64,000 nt of DNA from Clostridia bacterium (lineage in GTDB: Bacteria > Bacillota > Clostridia > Lachnospirales > Anaerotignaceae). The DNA is taken from contig CAJTDC010000009.1 of assembly GCA_910575055.1 (NCBI GenBank), positions 49,090 to 113,089 on the forward strand. Reading direction: 5' to 3'. The notes beneath the pieces are model-generated. The model ran no database searches, was not told the origin of the DNA, and was given only the letters and a program-made list of their open reading frames with translations. Position numbers and translations under genes: made by a program. Below, piece by piece: positions 17,717 through 25,248 of the stretch; the first letter of the stretch is position 1, and every line of letters starts with the position of its first letter.

Positions 17717-19660
17717 TTAATTTTTTACTCCAAGAGGTTTCGTATCAATTACATAATCAATTCCATATCTTTCACTATATTCTTGTATTTTTTTTATAAT
17801 ATCAGGAGACGGTTCCCCTTCAAATTGAAAATATGGTATTTTATTAGTTTGTTTTGCTGCTTCAAATGTTGCTTTTGTTTGTTTTCTCCAACTTTTACCA
17901 TACCCTTTTAAATCAGGCTTTGCTTGTGCAATATATTTATCACTAATAACATCAAATTCTCTTGCACTTGGGTCATTACTGAATTTTACTCTCGACTTTC
18001 CTCCTATTCTTTCCGCAAGAGCATCTGCTACTGCATCAGGTGAATCAACTTTAATCAAATCTCCACTATATTGATTTGATTTTATAGAATTTTGTAGTTT
18101 CTCTACATTATTATTTGTTTGTGTTCCATCTATTTCTGGTTTATTATTTATCATTTCTGTGGTTTGTTCTTTACCTACTGTATTATTTTTTTCTCTTATA
18201 ACTTTCACATTATCTATATCAGGCTCACTTACTTTGCCTCTAATGTTCACACCAGAACCATTTACACCACTAATTCCTTCCACTACTGTTGTAGCAGTTG
18301 CTTGATCTGCTGCGTTTGCAACATTATTAACTTTAGAACCAGTTGCAATATTATCTGTTGCTTCTTCTAGCATTTGTAATGTAGTTTTTTCTGTAGTTCC
18401 TTCTATTATTTCCTTTGTAATGTTTTTTGTTCCTTCTACTATAGGGGTTCCTATTACAGCATTTTCTATCAGTTCTCCTGTTGTTGATGTAACAGTATTA
18501 GCAACAGAGCCTGTCTTTCCTGCTACTGTTGCAATATCATCTACTTTAGAAGTTGCTCCTTCTACTGCTCCTGCAAGTTTTTTCGCTTCATCTCCCGCTT
18601 CAGATGCCATCATCATTAAGCGATTAATAAATGAATTTTTTGCTGCATTTTCTATTCCTGTTGTTGCTCCTACATATACAGCATTTTTTGCTCCAATCTT
18701 TCCTAAATCTCCTAAACCTTCTACAAATTCTTTTACTCCTGTTTTTCCTAATGAGAGTAGTTTGTTCCCTGCTATTTTTGCTCCGCTAGCAGCTGCTTTT
18801 CCTCCTCCGCCTGTTGCAACAGCGGTAAGTACATCTCCTAAAATTTCTCCTGCATCTTCTGATATTTCCTGTGGTGTACTTCTCCACACTGCATCTACAA
18901 CACTATCACGTATGTTACCAGCAAGTTCTTTTGTATTTTCCCATGGCTGTTCCATAAAATTTAAAATTGCATCGGAAGCTACCTCTAAAACTTTCTCTGG
19001 GTCTGTTACAAGTGTTACCACACCATCATAGGTGCCTTTTGCGCTATTCCACAATCCTCTATATTTTGCTCCGATTGTTGCTCCTACCATTGTCATATAT
19101 TCAGGAAGATCTGGCATATCCTCTACCGTCAAATTTCCACTAAATAAATTTTCTAATGTATACTTTTCATCTATTACCTGTTCGCCTTTTATAGCCTTTG
19201 TAAAGCCAGTGAGCCAGTTTTTCGTAGTGCCTTTCATATATTCAAAACGTCCACTAGTATGTTTATCAATTCTAGGCTTTTTTTCTTCTTTTATATTACT
19301 TTCTTTTTTAGGCTCTGCTTTTAACTGTACCAAATAGTTTACTGTTGGAGCTGCTTCTTCCATCATTGTTTTAACCATTTCTGATGCTGGTATGGCAACT
19401 GCTGGGTGTCCTATATATCTTGCTGAAACTGTAGTCACTCCTCTGATGTAAGTGCCATAGGCAGATTGGCAAACTCGCTGCACAACTTCAGTTTGTTTTT
19501 TTTGTTTTTTGGATACAATTTTACTTTTTTTAACAGTTACTTTTTTGCTTCCTTTTGTTACCTTTTTCGGTTTTTGTCCTTTTTTTGCTTTCAGTACAGA
19601 TACTCCCACTGATACCATTGCTACTGCTGTTGCTATAGGGTTTCCTAACATCTTAGGCAT
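17717..19660 (-). CDS. Type A effector with REase-fold toxin tip (C11)
   Basis: This open frame encodes 647 residues starting MPKMLGNPIATAVAM. The N-terminal module has a hydrophobic segment, a Lys-rich stretch and ARYIGHPAVAIP. The type A middle module follows (YEYMKG-like segment, GDVLTAVATGGGGKAAASG), then a linker with NGSGVNIRGK. The tip (~530-647) looks like a restriction-endonuclease-fold toxin: ERIGGKSRVKF, then EFDVISDKYIAQAKP and YFQFEGEPS. The natural start is an ATG at 19693 with GGAGGGGGAG upstream, but codon 9 is TAG (19667-19669) where other copies have a Gln codon. Translation must reinitiate at 19660 or suppress the stop, so activity is doubtful. Imm7 follows. Confidence 0.85.
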   Translation of the reverse strand: MPKMLGNPIATAVAMVSVGVSVLKAKKGQKPKKVTKGSKKVTVKKSKIVSKKQKKQTEVVQRVCQSAYGTYIRGVTTVSARYIGHPAVAIPASEMVKTMMEEAAPTVNYLVQLKAEPKKESNIKEEKKPRIDKHTSGRFEYMKGTTKNWLTGFTKAIKGEQVIDEKYTLENLFSGNLTVEDMPDLPEYMTMVGATIGAKYRGLWNSAKGTYDGVVTLVTDPEKVLEVASDAILNFMEQPWENTKELAGNIRDSVVDAVWRSTPQEISEDAGEILGDVLTAVATGGGGKAAASGAKIAGNKLLSLGKTGVKEFVEGLGDLGKIGAKNAVYVGATTGIENAAKNSFINRLMMMASEAGDEAKKLAGAVEGATSKVDDIATVAGKTGSVANTVTSTTGELIENAVIGTPIVEGTKNITKEIIEGTTEKTTLQMLEEATDNIATGSKVNNVANAADQATATTVVEGISGVNGSGVNIRGKVSEPDIDNVKVIREKNNTVGKEQTTEMINNKPEIDGTQTNNNVEKLQNSIKSNQYSGDLIKVDSPDAVADALAERIGGKSRVKFSNDPSAREFDVISDKYIAQAKPDLKGYGKSWRKQTKATFEAAKQTNKIPYFQFEGEPSPDIIKKIQEYSERYGIDYVIDTKPLGVKN

Positions 19661-19666
19661 AGCTGC

Positions 19667-19693
19667 CTATAATGCCTTGTTAAAAAAGCCCAT
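19667..19693 (-). other. Severed effector start with in-frame amber codon
   Basis: ATG at 19693 reads MGFFNKAL and then TAG, then AAMPKM. The C1, C5 and C7 effectors read MGFFSKTLQAAMPKM at this point. The ribosome site GGAGGGGGAG is intact, so a single codon change (Gln to amber) separates this gene from a full-length effector. Confidence 0.85.
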
Positions 19694-19768
19694 ACTCCCC
19701 CTCCTTCATAGGAAACCATCTCATTGGTTCACTATAAACTGGCTGGTTTTACAATGTAAAATAGTATC

Positions 19769-19831
19769 ATTGCCCTTGTTTTGCTGAGTAACATCTATAA
19801 AACACTTCACATAAAAGCAAAGTGTTTCACT
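19769..19831 (-). repeat. Border hairpin repeat R2
   Basis: Diverged copy of the border element: AAACACTT pairs with AAGTGTTT around a 12-nt loop, followed on the minus strand by a TGTTACTCAGCA variant. It lies between the immunity gene of C10 and effector C11. Confidence 0.8.
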
Positions 19832-19932
19832 AAAAATATCGCTCTTTTATTGTAAGTGTTTTATAACCACAATATCTAATTTTATTTGTTAAATGTAAAA
19901 ACTTCAAAATAATCATCATATATTATGGATAA

Positions 19933-20526
19933 TTAAATCATATAGTTCTTATTTTCTATACTATCATCAAATATCATTTCATACTCTTTTATTATCTTAA
20001 AATGCCTTTTTAAACTACGTGCCTCATTATAAAATCGAAAGAAAGCAAAAGAAATATCTATATCTTTTTCTATATATTTTTTTTCATTATTATCATTTAA
20101 AAAATAGATATTATATTTATATTCTTCTCTTGCATTTTCTAAATTAATTTTCATAATTTCTGGATTCATAATAGAGTAATATTCTGACTCTACATAGATA
20201 GACATTAACTTTTTTCCTTCATCTAAACTGTTTATATTACGAAATCTTTTTAAATTATTATAGTCTATTTTTTCTCCAAACAATCCTTTTATAGTCAGTG
20301 CAAGTTCTTGTTTCATTTCTTTTTCTGAAAAATATTCAGCCAATTTAGAACGCTTTCCTCTTTCAACAATATAAAAAGAATATATTTTGTCTTTTTCTTC
20401 TAAAATATAGTGTATTTCTACATCTTCATAAAATTCTATTTCATTTTCTTCTTTTATAATATCTAACTTTTTTCCTACATATTTTTCTAATTTTTTTAAA
20501 TATTCATCATCTAAATTAATACTCAT
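19933..20526 (-). CDS. TNT-associated immunity protein (C10)
   Basis: A 197-residue acidic protein starting MSINLDDEYLKKLEKYVGKK, with alternating strands (EIHYILEEKDKIYSFYIVE) and a C-terminal helix. It directly follows a TNT NADase tip (10 nt gap) and is homologous over its whole length to the gene at 23063-23668, which follows the second TNT tip. This context strongly suggests it is the cognate antitoxin. I cannot assign a named immunity family with certainty. The ATG at 20526 has AGGAGG 6 nt upstream; the frame continues to 20550 without a better site. Confidence 0.75.
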   Translation of the reverse strand: MSINLDDEYLKKLEKYVGKKLDIIKEENEIEFYEDVEIHYILEEKDKIYSFYIVERGKRSKLAEYFSEKEMKQELALTIKGLFGEKIDYNNLKRFRNINSLDEGKKLMSIYVESEYYSIMNPEIMKINLENAREEYKYNIYFLNDNNEKKYIEKDIDISFAFFRFYNEARSLKRHFKIIKEYEMIFDDSIENKNYMI

Positions 20527-20536
20527 TTTATCCCTC

Positions 20537-21154
20537 CTATAAACGATCAAGATATCCCATTTCTATCAATATATCAATAAAGTCTTTTTTGGATTGCATA
20601 GTATTTTGTATTTCCTTTATTTTCTTCACAAAATCAGGATCAAGCATATATTGTATTCCTCCTCCAAGTTCATCAAACCAAGGTGCAATTTCTCCTTTTC
20701 TTACTGGTAATTCTTTGGTCACTTTATATTGATTATACAAGCTAAAATTTGAATCTGGTGCCATTGCCCTATGAGAAATAGGCGTACCCACATCTCCAAA
20801 AAATGTACCATTATTTCCGCCATATCTATCTAAAGTTTGACCAGGTTGCAGCATTTCATTTGTATATTTCCCATTAAGAAAACCGTCTATATTAGGATCT
20901 CCATTTTGACCAGGCCAAATAGGCCATCCTGTTTTTTGGTCATAATATTTAAGATTATCAAATACATTTTTATGTTTTAAATATAATTCATCTGATATTT
21001 TATTTTTCCAACTATTAAGTTTTATTCTATCAGCGTCACTAATAAATCCCTTTACTTGAGTTTCTGGGGTTTTTATATCATCCATATTATGGTTTGGTCT
21101 TTTCCCATTAATATTTACACTACCAGAGCCATTTACACCACTATCTCCCCTCAC
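20537..21154 (-). CDS. Orphan TNT NADase toxin tip (C10)
   Basis: The C-terminal ~130 residues match the tuberculosis-necrotizing-toxin (TNT) domain, an NAD+ glycohydrolase: GWPIWPGQNGDPNIDGFL, QTLDRYGGNNGTFFGD, GTPISHRAM and KGEIAPWF. Before it is only the linker NGSGSVNINGKRPNHN. The frame has no effector N-terminus and no convincing start: a GTG at 21154 lacks a ribosome site. Further upstream the EQKP linker is out of frame because an A-run has four instead of five A residues (near 21213). It is probably silent but could be expressed if recombined into a full effector. Nearly the same tip occurs at 23679-24287. Confidence 0.85.
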   Translation of the reverse strand: MRGDSGVNGSGSVNINGKRPNHNMDDIKTPETQVKGFISDADRIKLNSWKNKISDELYLKHKNVFDNLKYYDQKTGWPIWPGQNGDPNIDGFLNGKYTNEMLQPGQTLDRYGGNNGTFFGDVGTPISHRAMAPDSNFSLYNQYKVTKELPVRKGEIAPWFDELGGGIQYMLDPDFVKKIKEIQNTMQSKKDFIDILIEMGYLDRL

Positions 21155-21230
21155 TACTGTTTCTGCTGGTGCTTCATTGGGCTTTTGTTCAGGTGTTCCA
21201 TTAGGTTTTGCTCTAGTAATTCTTTAGAAT

Positions 21231-21305
21231 AGTATTACTCCCCTATAAAACTTTGCTGCTGAGCAACATATGCGAAACACTTCACATAAAAGCAAAGTGT
21301 TTCTC
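21231..21305 (-). repeat. Border hairpin repeat R3
   Basis: Near-identical to R5. AAACACTT and AAGTGTTT form the stem; the minus strand then reads TGTTGCTCAGCAGCAAAG and GGGGAGTAATACTATT. It joins the 111-residue immunity gene to the C10 toxin tip. Confidence 0.85.
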
Positions 21306-21336
21306 AATTACCCTACTTTTTTTACAATAACATTTT

Positions 21337-21672
21337 TTAAAGTTTTTTATACTCTTGCTGAACTTTTAAATAATCATTATAAAACACTTCAAAGTCATCG
21401 CCTAATTTTTCTTTAAGTCCATCAATCACATTGCTTTCAAATATTTCCTTCAATTCTCCTTGAATTTCGGAAATATCAACATTATTATCCATTGCAATTT
21501 TTGCAAGGCTAATAAATATACAGCACTTATCCAAAAAGTCATATCCTTCATAGTCTGCATACTCTTTCTCAGTTAAATAACCTGTCATTCTTAATAAAGT
21601 CCCCAGTTCTTGGTAAAGTTCTTCATAAGATTCTTGTGTACCTTCTTTGTATTCACTATAATTCATCAACAT
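21337..21672 (-). CDS. 111-aa probable immunity protein, copy 1
   Basis: A 111-residue acidic protein with MNYSEYKEGTQESYEELYQE, then GYLTEKEYADYEGYDFLDK and a C-terminal DDFEVFYNDYLKVQQEYKK. No family is recognised. The ATG overlaps the end of the SitI3-like gene. An almost identical copy lies at 24543-24878 and a 3' remnant at 31811-31935, each directly upstream (right) of a border repeat. It seems to be a passenger immunity gene copied with the border. Confidence 0.75.
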   Translation of the reverse strand: MLMNYSEYKEGTQESYEELYQELGTLLRMTGYLTEKEYADYEGYDFLDKCCIFISLAKIAMDNNVDISEIQGELKEIFESNVIDGLKEKLGDDFEVFYNDYLKVQQEYKKL

Positions 21673-22138
21673 ATTTTATATTTTTATCTACAATAATATC
21701 TCGAAAAAATGGATGATTCCATATTCCATTTTTATTATATAAATGAATACTATTATCTTCTTTAAACATACACAATTCAGTCTCATTATTAATAAGCAAA
21801 GCTTCTTCTTTTAAATCTAACATTAATTCAAATATTAATGATAATATAACTTTATAACGATTTTCCCAATATTCAAAATTATTAATAAAACGACACTCTA
21901 AATATTGTTGAAATATATATTCTTCTTCATTAAAATTAGTAATCCAACTATTATATGGATAATCTCCTGCAATAATAAGATAAATAGAACTTCCTAACTT
22001 TTCTTGTAAATCAATTTCTATTCCTTTCGGTAATTCTTTAATACAATCACATATGTAACCCATATTTTCTAATTTTTGTATTAAAATTTTTGTTGTTAAT
22101 TTTCTATCCTTCATTAAAATAGAATAAGTCGTAGCCAT
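21656..22138 (-). CDS. SitI3-like immunity protein (C9)
   Basis: A 160-residue protein beginning MATTYSILMKDRKLTTKILI, which recalls the SitI3 immunity family (N-terminal strand, LKDRKLT, then a helix and GYICDCI). It lies 20 nt after the CdiA-type nuclease tip, with AGGAGG before its ATG, so it is that tip's likely antitoxin. Its 3' end overlaps the 111-residue gene by 17 nt. Family assignment is tentative. Confidence 0.65.
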   Translation of the reverse strand: MATTYSILMKDRKLTTKILIQKLENMGYICDCIKELPKGIEIDLQEKLGSSIYLIIAGDYPYNSWITNFNEEEYIFQQYLECRFINNFEYWENRYKVILSLIFELMLDLKEEALLINNETELCMFKEDNSIHLYNKNGIWNHPFFRDIIVDKNIKYVDEL

Positions 22139-22158
22139 AAAAATTCCTCCTAAATATA

Positions 22159-22776
22159 TTATGGATAAATATCTATAATTTCATGGTAATGATTTATTAC
22201 TTTTACTTCCTTTAATCCTGGTATAGGCCATTCATTAAGCTGCTTAATAATTTCATCAATATCTCCTCCTCCACCATGCCAATCATTTAAGTTTAAAATA
22301 ATTCTATTTGTTTGACCTGAATCAATCTTCCTAGTTATGTTACTTGCTATATTTCTAACATTTGTTCTTTCTCTTGGTGAATAACAATCAAATATTTTAT
22401 TTTCTATTAAATAGTCTGGATTTTTAGTTCCAGACACTTTAGGATTTTGCTGAATTTTGTATCCAGCTTGTGCTAGAGTTTCAGCCGCTTCATTTTCTCT
22501 TATTAAAGAGCGTATATTATCCAAATCAGGATCATTATAATTGACCTTAGTTTTAGTGCCACTTGGTGTTGTTAAAATATTTGGTGGTTGACTTGGTATT
22601 GTATGTTTATGTATATTTATATTTTGTATTTGTGGTTTTTGAGGTTGTTTTGTAACTTGAATTTTTGGTTGTTCTGTAGCATTACTTGTTTGTATTCCAC
22701 TTTCTTCTAGTTCATTGCCCTTTGCTTCTGGAGTTTTTATATTATCTACTTTAGATTTTGGTTTTTCTCCACTCAC
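22159..22776 (-). CDS. Orphan CdiA_C-type nuclease toxin tip (C9)
   Basis: A tip of about 205 residues. A linker (GEKPKSKVDNIKTPEAKG, proline-rich to ~85) leads to a domain with ENEAAETLAQAGYKIQQNP, TKNPDYLIENKIFDCYSP and NRIILNLNDW. This matches the PD-(D/E)xK-like CdiA C-terminal (tRNA nuclease) family: NPDYxI-x3-IFDC is the usual metal-site segment. There is no trafficking N-terminus. In front, AGTG is duplicated (near 22770-22777), shifting the frame relative to the upstream linker, so the tip is cut off from any effector sequence. A GTG at 22776 is a weak start. SitI3-like immunity follows. Confidence 0.8.
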   Translation of the reverse strand: MSGEKPKSKVDNIKTPEAKGNELEESGIQTSNATEQPKIQVTKQPQKPQIQNINIHKHTIPSQPPNILTTPSGTKTKVNYNDPDLDNIRSLIRENEAAETLAQAGYKIQQNPKVSGTKNPDYLIENKIFDCYSPRERTNVRNIASNITRKIDSGQTNRIILNLNDWHGGGGDIDEIIKQLNEWPIPGLKEVKVINHYHEIIDIYP

Positions 22777-22906
22777 TAATTTTCACGCCAGAGCCATTTG
22801 CACCACTATCTCCTTTTTTTATAGGTATACTATCATCTGATACTTCATTGGGCTTTTGTTCAGGCATTCCATTAAGTTTTTGCTCTAGTAATTCTTTAGA
22901 ATAGTA

Positions 22907-22978
22907 TTACTCCCCTATAAAACTTTGCTGCTGAGCAACATATGCGAAATACCTCACATAAAAGCAAAGTGTTTCACT
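22907..22978 (-). repeat. Border hairpin repeat R4
   Basis: Copy of the border element between the TNT immunity gene of C8 and the C9 tip. The stem has one change (GTATTTCG for GTGTTTCG). The ribosome-site-like GGGGAGTAATACTATT is retained. Confidence 0.82.
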
Positions 22979-23062
22979 AAAAATATCGCTCTTTTATTGT
23001 AAGTGTTTTATGACTACAATATCTAATTTTATTTGTTAAATGTAAAAACTTCAAAATAATCA

Positions 23063-23668
23063 TCATATATTATGGATAATTAAACCATATAGTCTTTCTT
23101 CTTCTATTTTATCGTCAAATATAACTTCATACTCTTTTATTTTGTTAAAAAATCTTTTTAAATAACGTGCTTCATTGTAAAGTCGAGAAAAAGCAAAAGA
23201 AACATCTATATTTTTTTCTAAATATTGTTTTTCATTACTATCATTTAAAAAATAAATATGATATTTTTCTTTTTCCTTCTCTAAATTTATTTTCATGGCT
23301 TCTGGATTCATAATAGAATAATATTCTGGTTCTATATATACAGCTATTAATTTTTTACCATCTTCTAAATTTTTTATATTGTTAAATTCTTTTGGTTTAC
23401 TGTAATCTATTTTTTCTCCAAATAATCCTTTTATATTAATTGCAAGTCTCTGCTTCATTTTTTTCTCTGAAAAATATTCAGCCAATTTAGAACGCTTTCC
23501 TCTTTCAACAATATAAAAAGAATATATTTTGTCTTTTTCTTCTAAAATATAGTGTATTTCTACATCTTCATAAAATTTTATTTCATTCTCCTCTTTAAAA
23601 ATTTCTAACTTTTTTCCTACATATTTTTCTAATTTTTTTAAATATTCATCATCTAAATTAATACTCAT
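23063..23668 (-). CDS. TNT-associated immunity protein (C8)
   Basis: A 201-residue homologue of the protein at 19933-20526, differing mainly in the last third. It begins MSINLDDEYLKKLEKYVGKK and keeps EIHYILEEKDKIYSFYIVE. It starts 10 nt after the TNT tip stop with AGGAGG 6 nt upstream. The N-terminal half is almost unchanged between copies while the C-terminal half differs, suggesting that partner specificity or drift is concentrated there. Confidence 0.78.
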   Translation of the reverse strand: MSINLDDEYLKKLEKYVGKKLEIFKEENEIKFYEDVEIHYILEEKDKIYSFYIVERGKRSKLAEYFSEKKMKQRLAINIKGLFGEKIDYSKPKEFNNIKNLEDGKKLIAVYIEPEYYSIMNPEAMKINLEKEKEKYHIYFLNDSNEKQYLEKNIDVSFAFSRLYNEARYLKRFFNKIKEYEVIFDDKIEEERLYGLIIHNI

Positions 23669-23678
23669 TATATCCCTC

Positions 23679-24287
23679 CTATAAACGTTTAAGGTATTCC
23701 ATTTTTATCAATATCTCAATAAATTCATCATCTTCACACATAACTTTCTTTATTTCTTTTACAAAATCAGGGTCAAGCATATATTGTGTTCCTCCTCCAG
23801 GCTCATCAAACCAAGGTGCAATTTCTCCTTTTCTCACTGGAATTTCTTTATTTACTCTATATTGATTATATAAATCAAATTTCGAGTCTGGTGACATTGC
23901 CCTATGAGAAATAGGCGTACCCACATCACCAAAAAATGTGCCATTATTTCCGCCATATCTATCTAAAGTTTGACCAGGTTGCAGCATTTCATTTGTATAT
24001 TTCCCATTAAGAAAACCGTCTATATTAGGATCTCCATTTTGACCAGGCCAAATAGGCCATCCTGTTTTTTGGTCATAATATTTAGGATTATCAAATACAT
24101 TTTTATGTTTTAAATATAATTCATCTGATATTTTATTTTTCCAACTATTAAGTTTCATTCTATCAGCGTCACTAATAAATCCCTTTACTTGAGTTTCTGG
24201 GATTTTTATATTATCCATATTATGGTTTGGTCTTTTCCCATTAATATTTACACTACCAGAGCCATTTACACCACTCTTTCCCCTCAC
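23679..24287 (-). CDS. Orphan TNT NADase toxin tip (C8)
   Basis: A second TNT tip of 202 residues, nearly identical to the C10 tip through GTPISHRAM and GEIAPWFDEPGGGTQYML, diverging in the last 30 residues. The open frame extends upstream through EQKP-type repeats to about 24431, where it meets border repeat R5 with no ATG. ATT in GGGGAGTAATACTATT is out of frame with it. Unlike C10 the linker frame is intact, so recombination with an effector linker would give a functional fusion. The TNT fold hydrolyses NAD+. Immunity follows at 23063-23668. Confidence 0.85.
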   Translation of the reverse strand: MRGKSGVNGSGSVNINGKRPNHNMDNIKIPETQVKGFISDADRMKLNSWKNKISDELYLKHKNVFDNPKYYDQKTGWPIWPGQNGDPNIDGFLNGKYTNEMLQPGQTLDRYGGNNGTFFGDVGTPISHRAMSPDSKFDLYNQYRVNKEIPVRKGEIAPWFDEPGGGTQYMLDPDFVKEIKKVMCEDDEFIEILIKMEYLKRL

Positions 24288-24433
24288 TACTGTTTCTGCT
24301 GGTGCTTCATTAGGTTTTTGCTCTAGTAATTCTTCAGATTTCTGCTCTGGTACTTCATTGGGCTTTTGCTCTAGTAATTCTTTAGGTTTTTGTTCAGGTA
24401 TTCCACTAGGTTTTTGCTCTAGTAATTCTTTAG

Positions 24434-24510
24434 AATAGTATTACTCCCCTATAAAACTTTGCTGCTGAGCAACATATGCGAAACACTTCACATAAAAGCA
24501 AAGTGTTTCT
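24434..24510 (-). repeat. Border hairpin repeat R5
   Basis: Copy of the border element almost identical to R3, between the 111-residue immunity gene (copy 2) and the C8 tip. On the minus strand: AAACACTT stem, TGTTGCTCAGCA, then GGGGAGTAATACTATT. Confidence 0.85.
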
Positions 24511-24542
24511 CAATTACCCTACTTTTTTTACAATAACATTTT

Positions 24543-24878
24543 TTAAAGTTTTTTATACTCTTGCTGAACTTTTAAATAATCATTATAAAACACTTCAAAG
24601 TCATCGCCTAATTTTTCTTTAAGTCCATCAATCACATTGCTTTCAAATATTTCCTTCAATTCTCCTTGAATTTCGGAAATATCAACATTATTATCCATTG
24701 CAATTTTTGCAAGGCTAATAAATATACAGCACTTATCCAAAAAGTCATATCCTTCATAGTCTGCATACTCTTTCTCAGTTAAATAACCTGTCATTCTTAA
24801 TAAAGTACCAAGTTCTTGGTAAAGTTCTTCATAAGATTCTTGTGTATCTTCTTTGTGTTCACTATAATTCATTAACAT
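24543..24878 (-). CDS. 111-aa probable immunity protein, copy 2
   Basis: Nearly identical to the protein at 21337-21672 (Y/H and G/D changes near the N-terminus only). Here it follows the Cys-containing immunity gene of C7 by ~65 nt rather than overlapping an upstream gene. The two copies share flanking DNA through R5/R3 and the TNT tips, so about 1.5 kb has been duplicated. Confidence 0.75.
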   Translation of the reverse strand: MLMNYSEHKEDTQESYEELYQELGTLLRMTGYLTEKEYADYEGYDFLDKCCIFISLAKIAMDNNVDISEIQGELKEIFESNVIDGLKEKLGDDFEVFYNDYLKVQQEYKKL

Positions 24879-24942
24879 AACATTTTTTCCTTTTTTAGTT
24901 TTTATTTTCTATGTAAAATAATTGTATAATAGATAATATCTA

Positions 24943-25248
24943 TTAAAATCCTCTTCCTTTATAAATTCCGTCATCAAATTTTCTCACAAATCCTCTTATT
25001 GGAAAATCTGGATAATTAAATTCCCACAGACAATTACATTTTCTGCATTTATACCATTTTGTTGCAAACCATTTTATAGTCTCACCTTCATCATTCCATA
25101 CATAATATGGTTGTTGTGGTATTTTCTCTATAAATATTTCTTTATTTACTTGCTCTTGAAAAAAATCTTTCAATTCTTGAAATACTTTTATTGAATCAAT
25201 ACTTGTTTCTGTTCTTTCAAAACAATCACACTCTACTTTCCAAACCAT
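24943..25248 (-). CDS. Cys-rich immunity protein of effector C7
   Basis: A 101-residue protein with VECDCFERTETS, KWYKCRKCNCLWEF and DFPIRGFVRKF. The CxC and CxxCxC clusters suggest a zinc site. Its ATG lies inside the end of the C7 effector gene (16-nt overlap), the tightest coupling in the array, so it is the cognate immunity protein. I do not know a named family. Confidence 0.75.
   Translation of the reverse strand: MVWKVECDCFERTETSIDSIKVFQELKDFFQEQVNKEIFIEKIPQQPYYVWNDEGETIKWFATKWYKCRKCNCLWEFNYPDFPIRGFVRKFDDGIYKGRGF

Noticed and set aside
18420..19337. Long plus-strand open frames opposite module A of C11 (also near 25861, 28665, 30303, 36081 and 38497)
   Set aside because: They lie exactly antisense to Ala/Gly/Thr-rich effector codons, recur with every module copy, have no ribosome sites and encode low-complexity Ser/Phe/Pro strings.
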